Shown here: positions 35,284-44,305 of the stretch, one piece after another | Layout: the number at the start of each line of letters is the position of its first letter | Numbering within the stretch: position 1 is the stretch's first letter | Translations under genes and position numbers: made by a program | Notes under the pieces: model-generated | What the model was told of the DNA's origin: nothing | Seen by the model: the letters and a program-made list of their open reading frames with translations, nothing else | Database searches by the model: none | From: Micromonospora sp. NBC_01813 | GTDB lineage: Bacteria; Actinomycetota; Actinomycetes; Mycobacteriales; Micromonosporaceae | Assembly: GCF_035917335.1 (NCBI RefSeq) | Contig: NZ_CP109067.1 | Span: 4,835,001 to 4,899,000, forward strand | DNA length: 64,000 nucleotides | Direction: 5' to 3'

Positions 35284-35760
35284 TCACCGCCCGGAACCGC
35301 GCCACGCCTTGGCCCATTGCCTGGCCGCGACGACCAGATCGGGCAGTTCGGCCGGAGTGCACAACTCGGCGACGTCAGCGACCGGCACCCAACGGGCGCC
35401 GACGACCTCCTCCCGCCGCACTGCTAGGTCCACTCCGGCTGCCCGACACACGTACACGAAGTCGATGTGCTGATGGGCACCGACCTTCGAGTCGGTCACG
35501 TCCATCTCGATGACCGCCCACGGTGAGGCGTGCCACCGCACGGCGGGGTGGACAAAACCGGGCTCGCCGAGAACGACGGCCTGCACGCCGGTCTCCTCGA
35601 CGACCTCACGAACAGCGGCCTCCGCCGGAGTCTCATTCGGGTCGACGTGACCACCCGGGTACAGCCATAGGCCGATCTTGCGGTGGTGCACCAGCAGTAC
35701 TCGATCGTCATCGTCGAAAACAACGGCGGACGCGGTCATGTGGCGAACAGTGATAGACAC
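35284..35760 (-). CDS. Nudix hydrolase
   Basis: 158 residues. The Nudix box is complete: [15 protein letters not shown] followed by REVVEETGV, preceded by a YPGGHVD strand. The enzyme should hydrolyse a nucleoside diphosphate linked to another group, with Mg bound by the REVVEE glutamates. It converges on the GntR gene with only 19 bases between the stops. A housecleaning role or removal of a modified nucleotide cannot be told apart from sequence. Confidence 0.85.
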   Translation of the reverse strand: MSITVRHMTASAVVFDDDDRVLLVHHRKIGLWLYPGGHVDPNETPAEAAVREVVEETGVQAVVLGEPGFVHPAVRWHASPWAVIEMDVTDSKVGAHQHIDFVYVCRAAGVDLAVRREEVVGARWVPVADVAELCTPAELPDLVVAARQWAKAWRGSGR

Positions 35761-35839
35761 TGCCCCTTCACGCGCCCCGTGGTGATGCCGCCGGCATCAC
35801 CATCCCCGCCGCCCTCGACACAGAACCGATGAAGCGCGG

Positions 35840-36064
35840 TCAGTGCTCGAACCGCTCGACCTCAATGCCAACCTCCCGCAATTGCAGAATTGTCGCTTCA
35901 TGGCCACACGGCTCGACATAGAAGCCATACCGGGCACCGTCCGGGATCGCCTCCGGCGGCAGGTCCCGGCCCACCATATGTTCAGCGGTCAGCTCGATGA
36001 CGGTTGACACATCCTCGATCGGACCCACGCACACCGGGCACCGATGCCAGCTGTCCGGCTTCAC
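35840..36064 (-). CDS. Small hypothetical protein with Cys pair
   Basis: 74 residues starting MKPDSWHRCPVCVGP; the CPVC pair plus a later CGHEA suggest a small zinc-binding fold. The end is amphipathic (LQLREVGIEVERFEH). It is alone on the minus strand, and a weak ribosome site precedes the ATG. No family recognised. Confidence 0.5.
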   Translation of the reverse strand: MKPDSWHRCPVCVGPIEDVSTVIELTAEHMVGRDLPPEAIPDGARYGFYVEPCGHEATILQLREVGIEVERFEH

Positions 36065-36239
36065 CGCGGCTCCTTCCGCACCCCCGGCAAGACTCTCTCA
36101 ACCACCTCACAGTCCAAGCGACATCCGGCCGCTATGCCCCGGTGCAGCTGTTCTGCGCACCGCAACGCACCGAATCCGCTTCCAGCCAGCGCGCATTGCT
36201 GTCGCCGGCCGGTGAGCGGAGGGGCTTAACCCTTGGAAG

Positions 36240-36599
36240 CTATCGACCGGCCGCAGATCCGACTGGGCTGCTTGCAGGAGCAGAGCATTCGCCCGTACGT
36301 GCGGCTTCGACGAACGCCGTCCACTCTGATGAGGTGAAACGCAGCATTCGCCCATCATGGTGCAGATTCACCGAGCGCGACGGGCAACGCTCGATCAGCT
36401 GGTGGTCATCGCCTGCCGCAGCCGCTGCGACGAAGGACGACCATTCGGGGTAGGTGACGAGCAGTTCGGGACCGGTCGGGTTCTTACTGTCGCGGAGATA
36501 CACGCCATCTGGTTGAAAGGCCCACTCGACGCAGTTTCCACCAGATCCACCGGACCGGCTGCTCTTGGTGTAGGGCCGAGGCGGCCGGCTGTTAGTCAT
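36240..36599 (-). CDS. DUF397 protein
   Basis: 119 residues with two DUF397 units: SRSGGSGGNCVEWAF with LRDSKNPTGPEL and a second, shorter copy ending in FTSSEWTAFV. DUF397 proteins are small partners of XRE/DUF5753 regulators in actinomycetes and act with them in developmental or antibiotic control. ATG 36599 overlaps the regulator stop as ATGA, the usual arrangement. No other gene depends on it locally. Confidence 0.88.
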   Translation of the reverse strand: MTNSRPPRPYTKSSRSGGSGGNCVEWAFQPDGVYLRDSKNPTGPELLVTYPEWSSFVAAAAAGDDHQLIERCPSRSVNLHHDGRMLRFTSSEWTAFVEAARTGECSAPASSPVGSAAGR

Positions 36600-37456
36600 G
36601 TCGGGTACTCCAAGACTGGGATGGACTGGTTGCTGACGTGACCAAAGATGAGCTCGTATCGGTCAATGTCGACCTGCTTCTGCAGGTAGGCGGCCGAGCT
36701 TGGGGTGTCGATGTAGACCACCGCAGGGTCGTCGTCAGGCTCGGGGAAGTTGAGGATGACGAACGCGGTCTCCATCGCCGCGTGCGCTCCGGCAGCAAGC
36801 GGGAGGACCTCGACCCTGACGTTCGGAAGTTCGGCGGCCTCGCGTAGGCGGGCGATCTGCTCCCTCATGACGACATCCCCGCCGACCTGGCGCAGGATTG
36901 CCGCTTCGTTGAGCACCACGTGTAGCTCCGGTGGCGCCGGGTCCACCCGCGTGAGTATGGCCTGCCGTTCCATGCGCACGGCCACCCGCTTCTCGATGTC
37001 ACCCGGGTGCTCTCTGGGATGGGATCCCGGATTCCGTGCCCGGTAGACCTCGCGAGCGTACTGGGGCGTCTGCAGCAGGCCGGGGATCAGCTCTGCCTCG
37101 TAGGTTCGGATCGTCGCTGCGGCAGGTTCGACGTCAAGATAGAGCGAGAACCACTCTGGCACCGCGTCAACGCCGTAGACGTGCCACCAGCTGTCGTCCT
37201 GCGTCGCCAATGCCAGTGCCGTCAGGGTCTCGGTTTCCTTCGAGCTCGCACCGTAGTGCCGGCAGAGCGCAGCTACGTCCTGCGGCTTCACTGGATGACG
37301 CCCGGCCTCCATCTTGAACAGCTTCGCCCGAGAGATACCCAGCTGGCGGTGGGCCACGACCTCGTCCACGGATACACCGGCACGTAGCCGCTTGAGCCGA
37401 CGTCCAAGCTGCCGGCGAACGATGGTCGGGCCGGCAACTGGGGCTGAAGCAAGCAC
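36596..37456 (-). CDS. XRE-family regulator with DUF5753 domain
   Basis: 286 residues. GTG 37456 is preceded by an exceptional AGGAGGTGA ribosome site. The N-terminal helix-turn-helix (RQLGRRLKRLRAG, LGISRAKLFKMEAGRHPV) is followed by the DUF5753 domain (YEAELIPGLLQTPQYAR, LPLAAGAHAAM, YIDTPSSAAYL). Such proteins bind their own promoters and pair with DUF397 proteins. Palindromes upstream at 37498 and 37544 are likely operators. It is divergent from the GGDEF gene. Confidence 0.9.
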   Translation of the reverse strand: MLASAPVAGPTIVRRQLGRRLKRLRAGVSVDEVVAHRQLGISRAKLFKMEAGRHPVKPQDVAALCRHYGASSKETETLTALALATQDDSWWHVYGVDAVPEWFSLYLDVEPAAATIRTYEAELIPGLLQTPQYAREVYRARNPGSHPREHPGDIEKRVAVRMERQAILTRVDPAPPELHVVLNEAAILRQVGGDVVMREQIARLREAAELPNVRVEVLPLAAGAHAAMETAFVILNFPEPDDDPAVVYIDTPSSAAYLQKQVDIDRYELIFGHVSNQSIPVLEYPT

Positions 37457-37497
37457 GTTCCCTCACCTCCTGGGGGACACCCGGCCGCCGAGTCAGT

Positions 37498-37512
37498 GTC
37501 TCACATTGAGAC
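37498..37512. promoter_or_regulatory. Palindromic operator GTCTCA-CAT-TGAGAC
   Basis: A perfect 6-3-6 palindrome 42 bases upstream of the XRE start. Its position fits autoregulation by the XRE protein. Confidence 0.55.
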
Positions 37513-37543
37513 TGCACATCAAGCCTGAGCAGGGAACGGTCAA

Positions 37544-37595
37544 GATACTCTCACGCTAATACTTGTGCAATGAGAGTATCACGTACATACTCTCA
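37544..37595. promoter_or_regulatory. Three TACTCTCA boxes between divergent genes
   Basis: GATACTCTCA at 37544 and its complement TGAGAGTATC at 37571 form a perfect 10-bp inverted pair; a third copy ATACTCTCA follows at 37587. They lie between the XRE and GGDEF genes and probably bind one regulator cooperatively. Confidence 0.6.
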
Positions 37596-37785
37596 GGCAT
37601 GACCTGCTTGTGTGTGGTCATGGCGTGACTACGAGCGCTCGAAGGCTCGACAGAGATGCCCCAGTCTGGGCGACACCGCACTAGGGACCGGGAGATCCTA
37701 TGGTTCTCGTCCTTGCCAGCGTCGTACCCCTCACAGTTGACACCGTCCAACGTTCTTCCGCCTTTCGCGCGCCCAGTGCCGAACG

Positions 37786-38520
37786 GTGGCGGCGGTGAGG
37801 TCATCAACGTCTGCCGGAGACAGGCTCTGTCCGGTTGCCGAACACGCTGAGCTGGGCAGGCAGGTTGGTCTGCTGCGTGCGGAGGTTGCGCGGCTGCGTC
37901 TGGCCGAGCGGCAGGCGAGGTGGGCGGCGGCTCATGATCGTCTGACCGGCCTGCTCAACAGGGACGGCTTCCACGCTGCCGTCGCTGGCCTGGCAGGGCG
38001 GGACGGCGTACTCGACGGTGCGCTTCTCGTCCTCGATCTCGATCGCTTCAAGCCGGTGAACGATTTGTTCGGGCACGCCGTCGGCGACGCTGTGTTGGTG
38101 GCGGTGGCCCGGCGGCTCGCCGGTGTCGACGGGCTCGTCGTGTCGGCGCGACTCGGCGGCGACGAGTTCGCCGGGTTCGTGGCCGGTGGCAAGCGCCGGG
38201 CGGCGGCTGCCGCAGCCGAGGTTGTCGAGCGCCTCGCTCGACCCGTCGCGGTCGGAAACGTGCTCCTGCAGGTCGGTGCGTCGGTGGGTGTCGCGAAGGT
38301 CACCGACGTGGGCGGTCTCGGCGAGGGAGTAGTCCGCGCGGATCTCGCCATGCTCGTCGCGAAACGTGCCGCCACGCCGATCGTGTGGTGGCACCCCGAC
38401 CTCGCACTCCACCGCTCACGCGACGCACTCGACGTTCGGCCGCCACCGGTCACCGCGAAAGGAGGTGGCCCGCTGGCACCGACCCCTCGCCCCTCCCCGG
38501 AACCTTCATCGATTACATAG
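37786..38520 (+). CDS. GGDEF-domain protein (putative diguanylate cyclase)
   Basis: About 244 residues; GTG 37786 or 37795 may be the start. A short coiled helix (AELGRQVGLLRAEVARLRLAE, shown in part) leads into a GGDEF domain: AAHDRLTGLLNRDGF, LVLDLDRFKPVNDLFGHAVGD and an intact active loop LGGDEFAGF. The allosteric RxxD site is not seen. The C-terminal 40 residues are disordered and proline-rich. The conserved residues suggest active c-di-GMP synthesis in the cytoplasm; no sensory domain or membrane segment is attached. Confidence 0.85.
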   Translation: MAAVRSSTSAGDRLCPVAEHAELGRQVGLLRAEVARLRLAERQARWAAAHDRLTGLLNRDGFHAAVAGLAGRDGVLDGALLVLDLDRFKPVNDLFGHAVGDAVLVAVARRLAGVDGLVVSARLGGDEFAGFVAGGKRRAAAAAAEVVERLARPVAVGNVLLQVGASVGVAKVTDVGGLGEGVVRADLAMLVAKRAATPIVWWHPDLALHRSRDALDVRPPPVTAKGGGPLAPTPRPSPEPSSIT

Positions 38521-38540
38521 CAATCTGTGTAGCAGGAGCG

Positions 38541-38867
38541 ATGATGCACGATCCCACCCCTCACCCCCCGTCGATCAACCCCTACCTGCGCAACCCCGAT
38601 GAGGTCGCCGGCGCGGCCAGCTACCACCCGCACGATCCGGTGTGGGTGTGGCCGCCGCTCGCCGGGGGGTGGCGTCCCGGTGTTGTGGACGCCGCCTCCG
38701 ACCTCGCGGTACGGGTCACCCACCTGCACACCGGTGGCGGCACCGGCGTCGACACGTTGCTCCCCCAGCAAGTGATGCCCCGAGACCCGGGGCAGCTCGT
38801 CAACGCCCGCAGCGGCGGCGGCGCGCTGCCTTCCCGACCGCGCGCCACCTCCGCTGTCCCCGCGTGA
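38541..38867 (+). CDS. Hypothetical protein
   Basis: 108 residues; ATG 38541 follows GCAGGAGCG, a good ribosome site. The protein is proline/glycine-rich with a recognisable PHDPVWVWPPLAGGWRPG stretch and no membrane segment. It follows the GGDEF gene by 20 bases on the same strand, and so may share its transcript. No family recognised. Confidence 0.5.
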   Translation: MMHDPTPHPPSINPYLRNPDEVAGAASYHPHDPVWVWPPLAGGWRPGVVDAASDLAVRVTHLHTGGGTGVDTLLPQQVMPRDPGQLVNARSGGGALPSRPRATSAVPA

Positions 38868-38893
38868 CACCCAACCCCGAGAAGAAGGCCATC

Positions 38894-39295
38894 ATGGACA
38901 TTCCCTCCACCGTCAACAGTCTGGAACACCCGGCCTGGTGCGAGCCGACCGAGTGCACCGCCGCCGGAGCCAACGAGTTCCACCCTGAAGCGTCGCCGCC
39001 GGCCCACTGGAGCTCTCGGTACGACTGCAACCCGAACCGTCGGCCGGGTCGGTACCCGACGGAGGTGGCCATCCAGCTCGTGCGGTTCGTCGACGACCCG
39101 CCGCAGACGGATTTCGTCCGTGTCGAGCTGGGTGGCTTCGAGGAGCGGCGGTCGCACTACCTGCGGCTGGACCAAGGATCGTCGCTCCGCGACGCTCTGG
39201 CGACCCTGCTGACCCAGGCCGGCGCAGCCCGTCTCGTGCCCGGCGTCGTGCCGACGGCCGAACGACCGGTATTCGGTCACGAACCCGGGGCGTGA
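38894..39295 (+). CDS. Hypothetical protein (DUF6907-like)
   Basis: 133 residues; ATG 38894 with GAGAAGAAGG upstream. The opening HPAWCEPTEC, followed by a loop with SRYDCNP, looks like a small Cys-containing domain that is common in actinobacterial islands. The second half is amphipathic (LRDALATLLTQAGAARL). It is in line with the next two genes and the queC operon, but whether it is co-transcribed is not clear. Confidence 0.55.
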   Translation: MDIPSTVNSLEHPAWCEPTECTAAGANEFHPEASPPAHWSSRYDCNPNRRPGRYPTEVAIQLVRFVDDPPQTDFVRVELGGFEERRSHYLRLDQGSSLRDALATLLTQAGAARLVPGVVPTAERPVFGHEPGA

Positions 39296-39299
39296 CCCC

Positions 39300-39482
39300 G
39301 TGACCCACGCTGAACGCGACGACTCCCGACCGCCGGCCGAACCTCGGCAGGTGGTCACAGGTATCGGCTGGTACGGCCTACGACGCCGGCGACCCAGCGA
39401 CGCCGACCCCCGGCACCCGCGTAGGTCGCCGGGCGACCCGCAGGCGGTCAGCACCCCGGCAACGGCACGCACCAGCCCCTGA
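39300..39482 (+). CDS. Small hypothetical protein before queC
   Basis: 60 residues from GTG 39300, 4 bases after the preceding stop. It is arginine/proline-rich with a plausible VVTGIGWYGLRRR core. The coding call rests on spacing between neighbours and an open frame; composition is weak. It ends 21 bases before the queC start. Confidence 0.35.
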   Translation: MTHAERDDSRPPAEPRQVVTGIGWYGLRRRRPSDADPRHPRRSPGDPQAVSTPATARTSP

Positions 39483-39503
39483 TGAACTCACCGAGGAGAA
39501 GCT

Positions 39504-40205
39504 GTGGACACCAAATCCAGTAGCTCGCAGCGGCGGGCAGTGGTCGTTCTGTCCGGTGGCTTGGACAGCACGGTGCTCGCGTACCGGCTGTCGGCCGCCG
39601 GTTGGCGGCTCACCACGCTCACCTTCAACTACGGCCAGACACACCGGCGGGAGATTCAGTACGCCTGGCGGACAGCCGCCGCCCTCGGCGGCGTGACGCA
39701 CCGGGTCGTCAACCTCGGCGACATCACCGATCTGCTGGCCGGATCCGCGCTGACCGACTCGGCGGTCGAGATCCCCGACGGCCACTACACCGACCCGTCG
39801 ATGCGCGCCACCGTCGTCCCCAACCGCACCGCGATCATGCTGGACATCGCCACCGCCCACGCCATCGCCACCCACGCCCAGGCGGTCGCGTTCGGCGGCC
39901 GTGACGCCGCCCCCACCATCCACCCCGACCACCGGCCCGAGTTCGTCACCGCCTACGAACGCGCGACACGCGCCGGAAACGACGGCTACCTCCACCCCGA
40001 CTTCCAACTCCTCACGCCGTTCACCGGTTCCACCAAAGCAGACATCGTCGCCGAGGGCGTCACGCTCCGGGTGCCGTTCGCCGACACCTGGTCCTGCTAC
40101 AAGGGCCGCGCCCGGCACTGCGCCGCGTGCGGCGCATGCGTGGCACGCCGGGAAGCGTTCTTCGTCGCCGGGGTGCCCGACCCGACGGAGTACGAACAGC
40201 CATGA
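39504..40205 (+). CDS. queC: 7-cyano-7-deazaguanine synthase-like protein (QueC paralogue 1)
   Basis: 233 residues from GTG 39504, with GAGGAGAAG upstream. The PP-loop SGGLDST is at residues 17-23. The family's zinc site is intact (CYKGRARHCAACGAC). QueC converts 7-carboxy-7-deazaguanine to preQ0 using ATP and ammonia. Compared with the second copy at 54741, the usual YPDCRPEF reads HPDHRPEF, so this copy may use a related substrate or make a different amide bond. It leads a four-gene operon of tailoring enzymes, overlapping the next gene as ATGA. Confidence 0.85.
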   Translation: MDTKSSSSQRRAVVVLSGGLDSTVLAYRLSAAGWRLTTLTFNYGQTHRREIQYAWRTAAALGGVTHRVVNLGDITDLLAGSALTDSAVEIPDGHYTDPSMRATVVPNRTAIMLDIATAHAIATHAQAVAFGGRDAAPTIHPDHRPEFVTAYERATRAGNDGYLHPDFQLLTPFTGSTKADIVAEGVTLRVPFADTWSCYKGRARHCAACGACVARREAFFVAGVPDPTEYEQP

Positions 40206-41191
40206 CGCCCGCCATGACCCTCGCTCACGCGCTCACCGCCCGCGACAACGACCACACGGGTCTGACCGCCGCATTCACCGCCCGCACCGGGCTGGGTTGG
40301 CACCAGCCCACCCCGGCCAGCGCCACCGCCGGCACCGCCGTCTCCGTGGTGATCCCGACCCGTGACAACGCCTACAGCCTGCGCGGCGTCCTCGACGCCC
40401 TCGCCAGGCAGGACACCTCCGGCACCGTACAGGTGATCGTCATCGACGACGCCTCCTCCGACAGCACCGCCACCATCGCCCGGCTGCATCCCGCCGTCGA
40501 CACTGCCTGCCGGCTGCCCGACCCCGTCGGTGCCGCCGCCGCCCGTACCCTCGGCGCCTACCTCGCCGACACCGACACCGTCGTCTTCCTCGACGCCGAC
40601 ATGGTCCTCACCCCACACGCCCTCGCCAACATCGGCGCCCGCGCCCACCCTGCTCTCCTGCTGGCCGGATTCCGCCACCGCGTCCCCTACCGGACTGGGC
40701 CACACCTACGCGCCGAAACCCCCACCGGCGAACCCGACCTCACCGCGGACGAACGAGTCCACTGGTCACACCTGCGCCCACTCGACGACACCCGCGACTT
40801 CATCGACCTCGGCCACGCCGCCCGCTACTTCAACCTCGACCTCCCCGCAATGGTCGACCCCGCCCTGATCGCCGCGCCCCGAGCCGCGATCGCCTACATC
40901 GGCGGCTTCGATCTAGGATGGACAGCCAGCGGCACCGGCCTCGAAGGCGCCCACCTCGGCGCTACCCTCATCGCCGCCGGCTGCAAAGTCGCACCACTGC
41001 GTCAGCTCCGCGCATGGTGCATCGACCCACCCGACGCCGGCCGACAGCGCCAGCTCACCGCCTCCGACACGCCGGCCCGCGTCGCCTACTACCGGCATCT
41101 GCTCGACCAGCCGGCACCTGCCACCAACAGGGAAGCCGACTTCACCTCACGGGCCAAACACCTGCTCGACCGAGCGCAGGTCCTGCGATGA
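40202..41191 (+). CDS. Family 2 glycosyltransferase
   Basis: 329 residues. The GT-A fold signatures are visible: VSVVIPTRDNAYSL, VIVIDDASSD and the metal-binding DAD at residues 131-133 (VFLDADMVL). A later GLEGAHLG matches the acceptor-side acid motif of GT2 enzymes. It should transfer a sugar from a nucleotide donor, presumably to the deazaguanine product. Start and stop overlap neighbours as ATGA, so production is tied to QueC and the radical SAM enzyme. No membrane segment. Confidence 0.85.
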   Translation: MTPAMTLAHALTARDNDHTGLTAAFTARTGLGWHQPTPASATAGTAVSVVIPTRDNAYSLRGVLDALARQDTSGTVQVIVIDDASSDSTATIARLHPAVDTACRLPDPVGAAAARTLGAYLADTDTVVFLDADMVLTPHALANIGARAHPALLLAGFRHRVPYRTGPHLRAETPTGEPDLTADERVHWSHLRPLDDTRDFIDLGHAARYFNLDLPAMVDPALIAAPRAAIAYIGGFDLGWTASGTGLEGAHLGATLIAAGCKVAPLRQLRAWCIDPPDAGRQRQLTASDTPARVAYYRHLLDQPAPATNREADFTSRAKHLLDRAQVLR

Positions 41192-42135
41192 CCCGGGTCT
41201 ACGGCGTCGACGGCCACCTCGTCCACGACCCAGTAACCGGCCTCACCCACCTGGCCCCGGAGCCGCTGCCCACCGGCCGGCGGCGGGCCGACCCCACCCA
41301 AGTACGGAACTGGCCGGTCATCACCCCCGACCAGGTCAAACGATCGCAGCCCACCAGCATCTGCTGGACCCCGATCGTCCGCTGCGACCTGCGCTGCCCA
41401 CACTGCCTCGACGACACCACCCTGCGCGAACCCGACTCGACCGACCGGCAACGGATCGCCGACGTCCTCGCCGCCAGCGGTGTGCTCGGCGTCGACATCT
41501 CCGGTGGGGAACCGCTCCTGCTCACCGACCTGCCCCGCCTCGCCGGCACCATCACCGCCGGCGGCCGGGCGGCGGTCTCCGTCACCACCAACGGCACCCA
41601 CCTGGCCCGCCGTGTCGACGAACTCACCGGTGTCGTCGACGCCGTCCGGGTCTCGCTCGACGGAGCCGCCCCGGCCACCCACGACCGGCTCCGCGGCCCC
41701 GGCAGCTTCACCGCCGCCCTCGCCGGCATCCACGCCACCCTCGACTCCGGAATCCCCGTGCAGATCCAGACCGTACTCATGGCCGACAACCGACACGAGG
41801 CCCAACGCCTCATCGACCTCGCCCATGACCTCGGCGTCACCGGCATCACCTTCCTGCAGATGCTGCCCACCGGCGCCGGACTGCGACTACAGAACCAGAT
41901 GCTCACCGACGTCGCCGCCCTCGACCTCACCACCTGGCTGCGCATTCCCGACACCCTGCACGTGCACCTGCGCACCCGTGAACTCACCGGCGGTGCCACC
42001 ACCATCCGCGCCGACGGACGCGTCTGGCGATACGACCGCCACGCCCTGTCCATCACCGCACATCAACCACTCACCACACCCGACGACCTCACCACCGCCG
42101 CGACCACCCACCCACGGAGGGAGCCGCCCGAGTGA
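41188..42135 (+). CDS. Radical SAM enzyme
   Basis: 315 residues. The cluster-binding motif is at Cys66-x3-Cys70-x2-Cys73 (VRCDLRCPHC), followed by VDISGGEPLL, the GGE motif that binds SAM, and TTNGTHLARRV. Overall it follows the MoaA/SPASM-like class without a C-terminal SPASM cysteine set. It makes a 5'-deoxyadenosyl radical to alter an unreactive carbon; the substrate is likely the deazaguanine or its sugar. It is coupled by ATGA and GTGA overlaps to the glycosyltransferase and phosphoribosyltransferase. It is distinct from QueE at 53548. Confidence 0.87.
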   Translation: MTRVYGVDGHLVHDPVTGLTHLAPEPLPTGRRRADPTQVRNWPVITPDQVKRSQPTSICWTPIVRCDLRCPHCLDDTTLREPDSTDRQRIADVLAASGVLGVDISGGEPLLLTDLPRLAGTITAGGRAAVSVTTNGTHLARRVDELTGVVDAVRVSLDGAAPATHDRLRGPGSFTAALAGIHATLDSGIPVQIQTVLMADNRHEAQRLIDLAHDLGVTGITFLQMLPTGAGLRLQNQMLTDVAALDLTTWLRIPDTLHVHLRTRELTGGATTIRADGRVWRYDRHALSITAHQPLTTPDDLTTAATTHPRREPPE

Positions 42136-42704
42136 GCACCGCCCGCCCCCACCGACTCGCCCCGACCCGCCAGCCGGTGCACCGGCTCACCCTCACCAGC
42201 TACGACCACGCCACCACACTGCTCGCCGACGCCGTCACTCGCCGGCTCGGACCGATCACCGCCGTGATCGGCATCGGAACCAGCGGCGTCCCCCTCGCCC
42301 ACAGCCTCGCCACCCGCCTCACCGCCAAACCGCTACGCATCAACGCCCGACACGAACGCGCCGCCCCAGCCGATTCCCGAACGAGCGGCCACGTCACCGT
42401 CGACCTGCGCCCACTGGACACCGCGCTCAACGGCCGCCGCCTCGTCGGCACAGTCCTGCTCGCCGACGACACCTGCCGCACCGGCGCCACCCTCACCACC
42501 GTCTACCCGAAACTCGCCCCCTACCTCACCGCCGGATCCACCCTCCACACCGTCGTCCTATTCCGCCACACCACCGCCGACTACAACCCCCACCTCTGGC
42601 TCTGGGACATCACCCACCCGGTACACCTCCCCTGGCAGGCACCCCTGCCAGCCGACGCCCCGGTGCACGACCTCACCCTCCCCGACACACCACACACCTG
42701 TTAG
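42132..42704 (+). CDS. Phosphoribosyltransferase 1
   Basis: 190 residues from GTG 42132 (GTGA overlap). The PRPP loop reads VLLADDTCRTGATL (residues 108-121), with the family's acidic pair DD and T-G-T variation. Earlier, GIGTSGVPLAHSLA forms the hood. Type I PRTases of this kind place ribose-5-phosphate on a base. Its pairing with QueC suggests phosphoribosylation of preQ0 or a relative. A second PRTase (51776-52336) has a similar layout in the leftward operon. Confidence 0.85.
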   Translation: MSTARPHRLAPTRQPVHRLTLTSYDHATTLLADAVTRRLGPITAVIGIGTSGVPLAHSLATRLTAKPLRINARHERAAPADSRTSGHVTVDLRPLDTALNGRRLVGTVLLADDTCRTGATLTTVYPKLAPYLTAGSTLHTVVLFRHTTADYNPHLWLWDITHPVHLPWQAPLPADAPVHDLTLPDTPHTC

Positions 42705-42849
42705 CACGCGAATCCCGGCGCGGTCGCAAGCAACGAACCAGGTCACAGCCCTGAGATCGAAAAATGATCATCAACGTGACCGAAGTCGGGTTGTCCGTCA
42801 CAGGAAGTCGCGGTTGATCCTGTACCCGTAACAAGAGAGGACCGTCGCG

Positions 42850-43299
42850 TTGGCGAACGAATACTGGCTGTACAGCGGAGCCGACGTGACCCGAGAGCAG
42901 GTGCTCGCTCTGCTGGCCACGGCGTTCGACGCCGAGCACACCGACTTCGGCCTGGGACGCGGTGAATCCCTCGCGGTGACGGCCTGGCCGGTCGACAGCG
43001 AGGAACGAATCGAGGTCGCCCAGGACACCAGCGTCGCGGAGCCGAAGATCGGCGCACTGTTCCGGCTCCGCTCGGTCGACACCATCGAGACCGCCGACCG
43101 GGAGACCCGGGAGATCCTCGACGCCGTGCTCGCCCTAATCCGGGCGCATCCGGCGGAAGCAGTGCTGCAGTTCGACACCGACACCGTCCTACGACACACC
43201 AACTGGCAGGTCGTGCTCAACAGCGACTGGCCGGGGTGGGAGGAGATCCCGGCGCTGGCCGCCATCGTGGCCGGCCACCCGGCCCGGTCAATGGATTGA
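42850..43299 (+). CDS. Hypothetical protein
   Basis: 149 residues from a TTG at 42850 with AGAGGACC upstream. The sequence (EYWLYSGADVTREQVLALL, then LGRGESLAVTAWPVD) resembles small cytoplasmic proteins sometimes found as immunity-type partners of secreted toxins, though I cannot assign a family with confidence. No membrane segment and no enzyme motif. It stands alone, 145 bases after the queC operon. Confidence 0.5.
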   Translation: MANEYWLYSGADVTREQVLALLATAFDAEHTDFGLGRGESLAVTAWPVDSEERIEVAQDTSVAEPKIGALFRLRSVDTIETADRETREILDAVLALIRAHPAEAVLQFDTDTVLRHTNWQVVLNSDWPGWEEIPALAAIVAGHPARSMD

Positions 43300-43751
43300 C
43301 CGATCGGGTGGTCTCGGTACGGAGCATCGAATTTGATGCATCGCCTATTCACTCAGCTGAGGCTGCCTGCGGATCACTCAATCCGGCACGCGTCCGTGGA
43401 TGTCAATCCACCGTCCGCAGGACCAGACCGCCTCGATCCTCTACGCCGCGGTGGTCCCGGCGAAGAGCCTTTCGTGCTGTGGTGCCTCCACTACAGCACA
43501 TGCCGCTACGGCAGGTGCAACAACACCATCCAGGTCCCACCAGAGCCAGGTCCTAGCCGCCGCCTGGACCGATCAAGAACGACGAAGCATCCGGCAACGC
43601 AGAGTGACCACCGGCGGCCACATACCTCCCCACCAAGTGGCCGCCACTGGGGATTCCAACTGGCCGCCGACACCGGACCGTGGCCACCCACGGCCGAGAC
43701 ACCCCGGCGGACGATGGCAGAGCCCGAAAGCGAACTAGTCCGCGCCAGGGT
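43300..43751. other. No gene recognised
   Basis: About 450 bases with overlapping short forward frames that lack ribosome sites. Composition is lower in GC than the neighbouring genes, as in a decaying spacer. Nothing else noted. Confidence 0.35.
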
Positions 43752-44276
43752 TCACTCCAGCCATGCAGCCGTTCCCGGAGTCGTGATCAGCGGCTGGAAG
43801 AGGATTTCAGGTATGTGGCTACTCGGGGCGAGTCGACTGTTTTGGCTAGGTCCAGCGCGTGGTCGAGCGGCTCGCATGCGGCTATCGGATCGCCTACCCG
43901 GAGTCGGGGCGTTCGCCAGGTCGCAGAGGGCGAGCAGACGGTCCCTCGGGTATGCGCTCGTGGCGGTGTTGGCGCGCTGTGTCAGGTAGGAAGCGGTTTG
44001 GTCGGGCCTGCGGAGAGCCAGCCAGGCTCGACCAGTGGCCCCGTCGACGGCTGCAGGGGTCAACCAATCAGTCCACCATGGCTGGTCGCCGTAGCTGGCG
44101 CCTTCGAGCTGTTCCTGGCGCGGGCGCTCGCTCGTTTGACGCCGTCGATGTCGCCTCGGCGGTGCCCGGCGATGGTGATCTCCCGCTGTGCGATCACGGC
44201 CAGCACTCGGCTTGGTAGCGCGTCGGGGTTCCGGGTGGCCGCTTCGGTGTGGTGGCCCAGCCAGGATTCCTGGTAG
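43752..44276 (-). pseudogene. Remnant of a TPR-type regulator
   Basis: Minus-strand frames encode pieces typical of the C-terminal helical repeat part of XRE/TPR regulators: YQESWLGHHTEAATR, LAVIAQREITIAGHRRGD, and in a different frame GRAWLALRRPDQTASYL with PRDRLLALCDLANA. The pieces are in order but divided by stops and frame changes, and the HTH is missing. It is an eroded copy of the kind of regulator found intact at 56383. Confidence 0.45.
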
Positions 44277-44305
44277 GCGATTGGCCAGGTGCGTAACCTC
44301 GTGCT

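Noticed and set aside
41480-42754. A 424-residue forward frame over the radical SAM and PRTase genes
   Set aside because: It is almost entirely Pro/Thr/Arg/Ser and shadows two genes with intact catalytic motifs.
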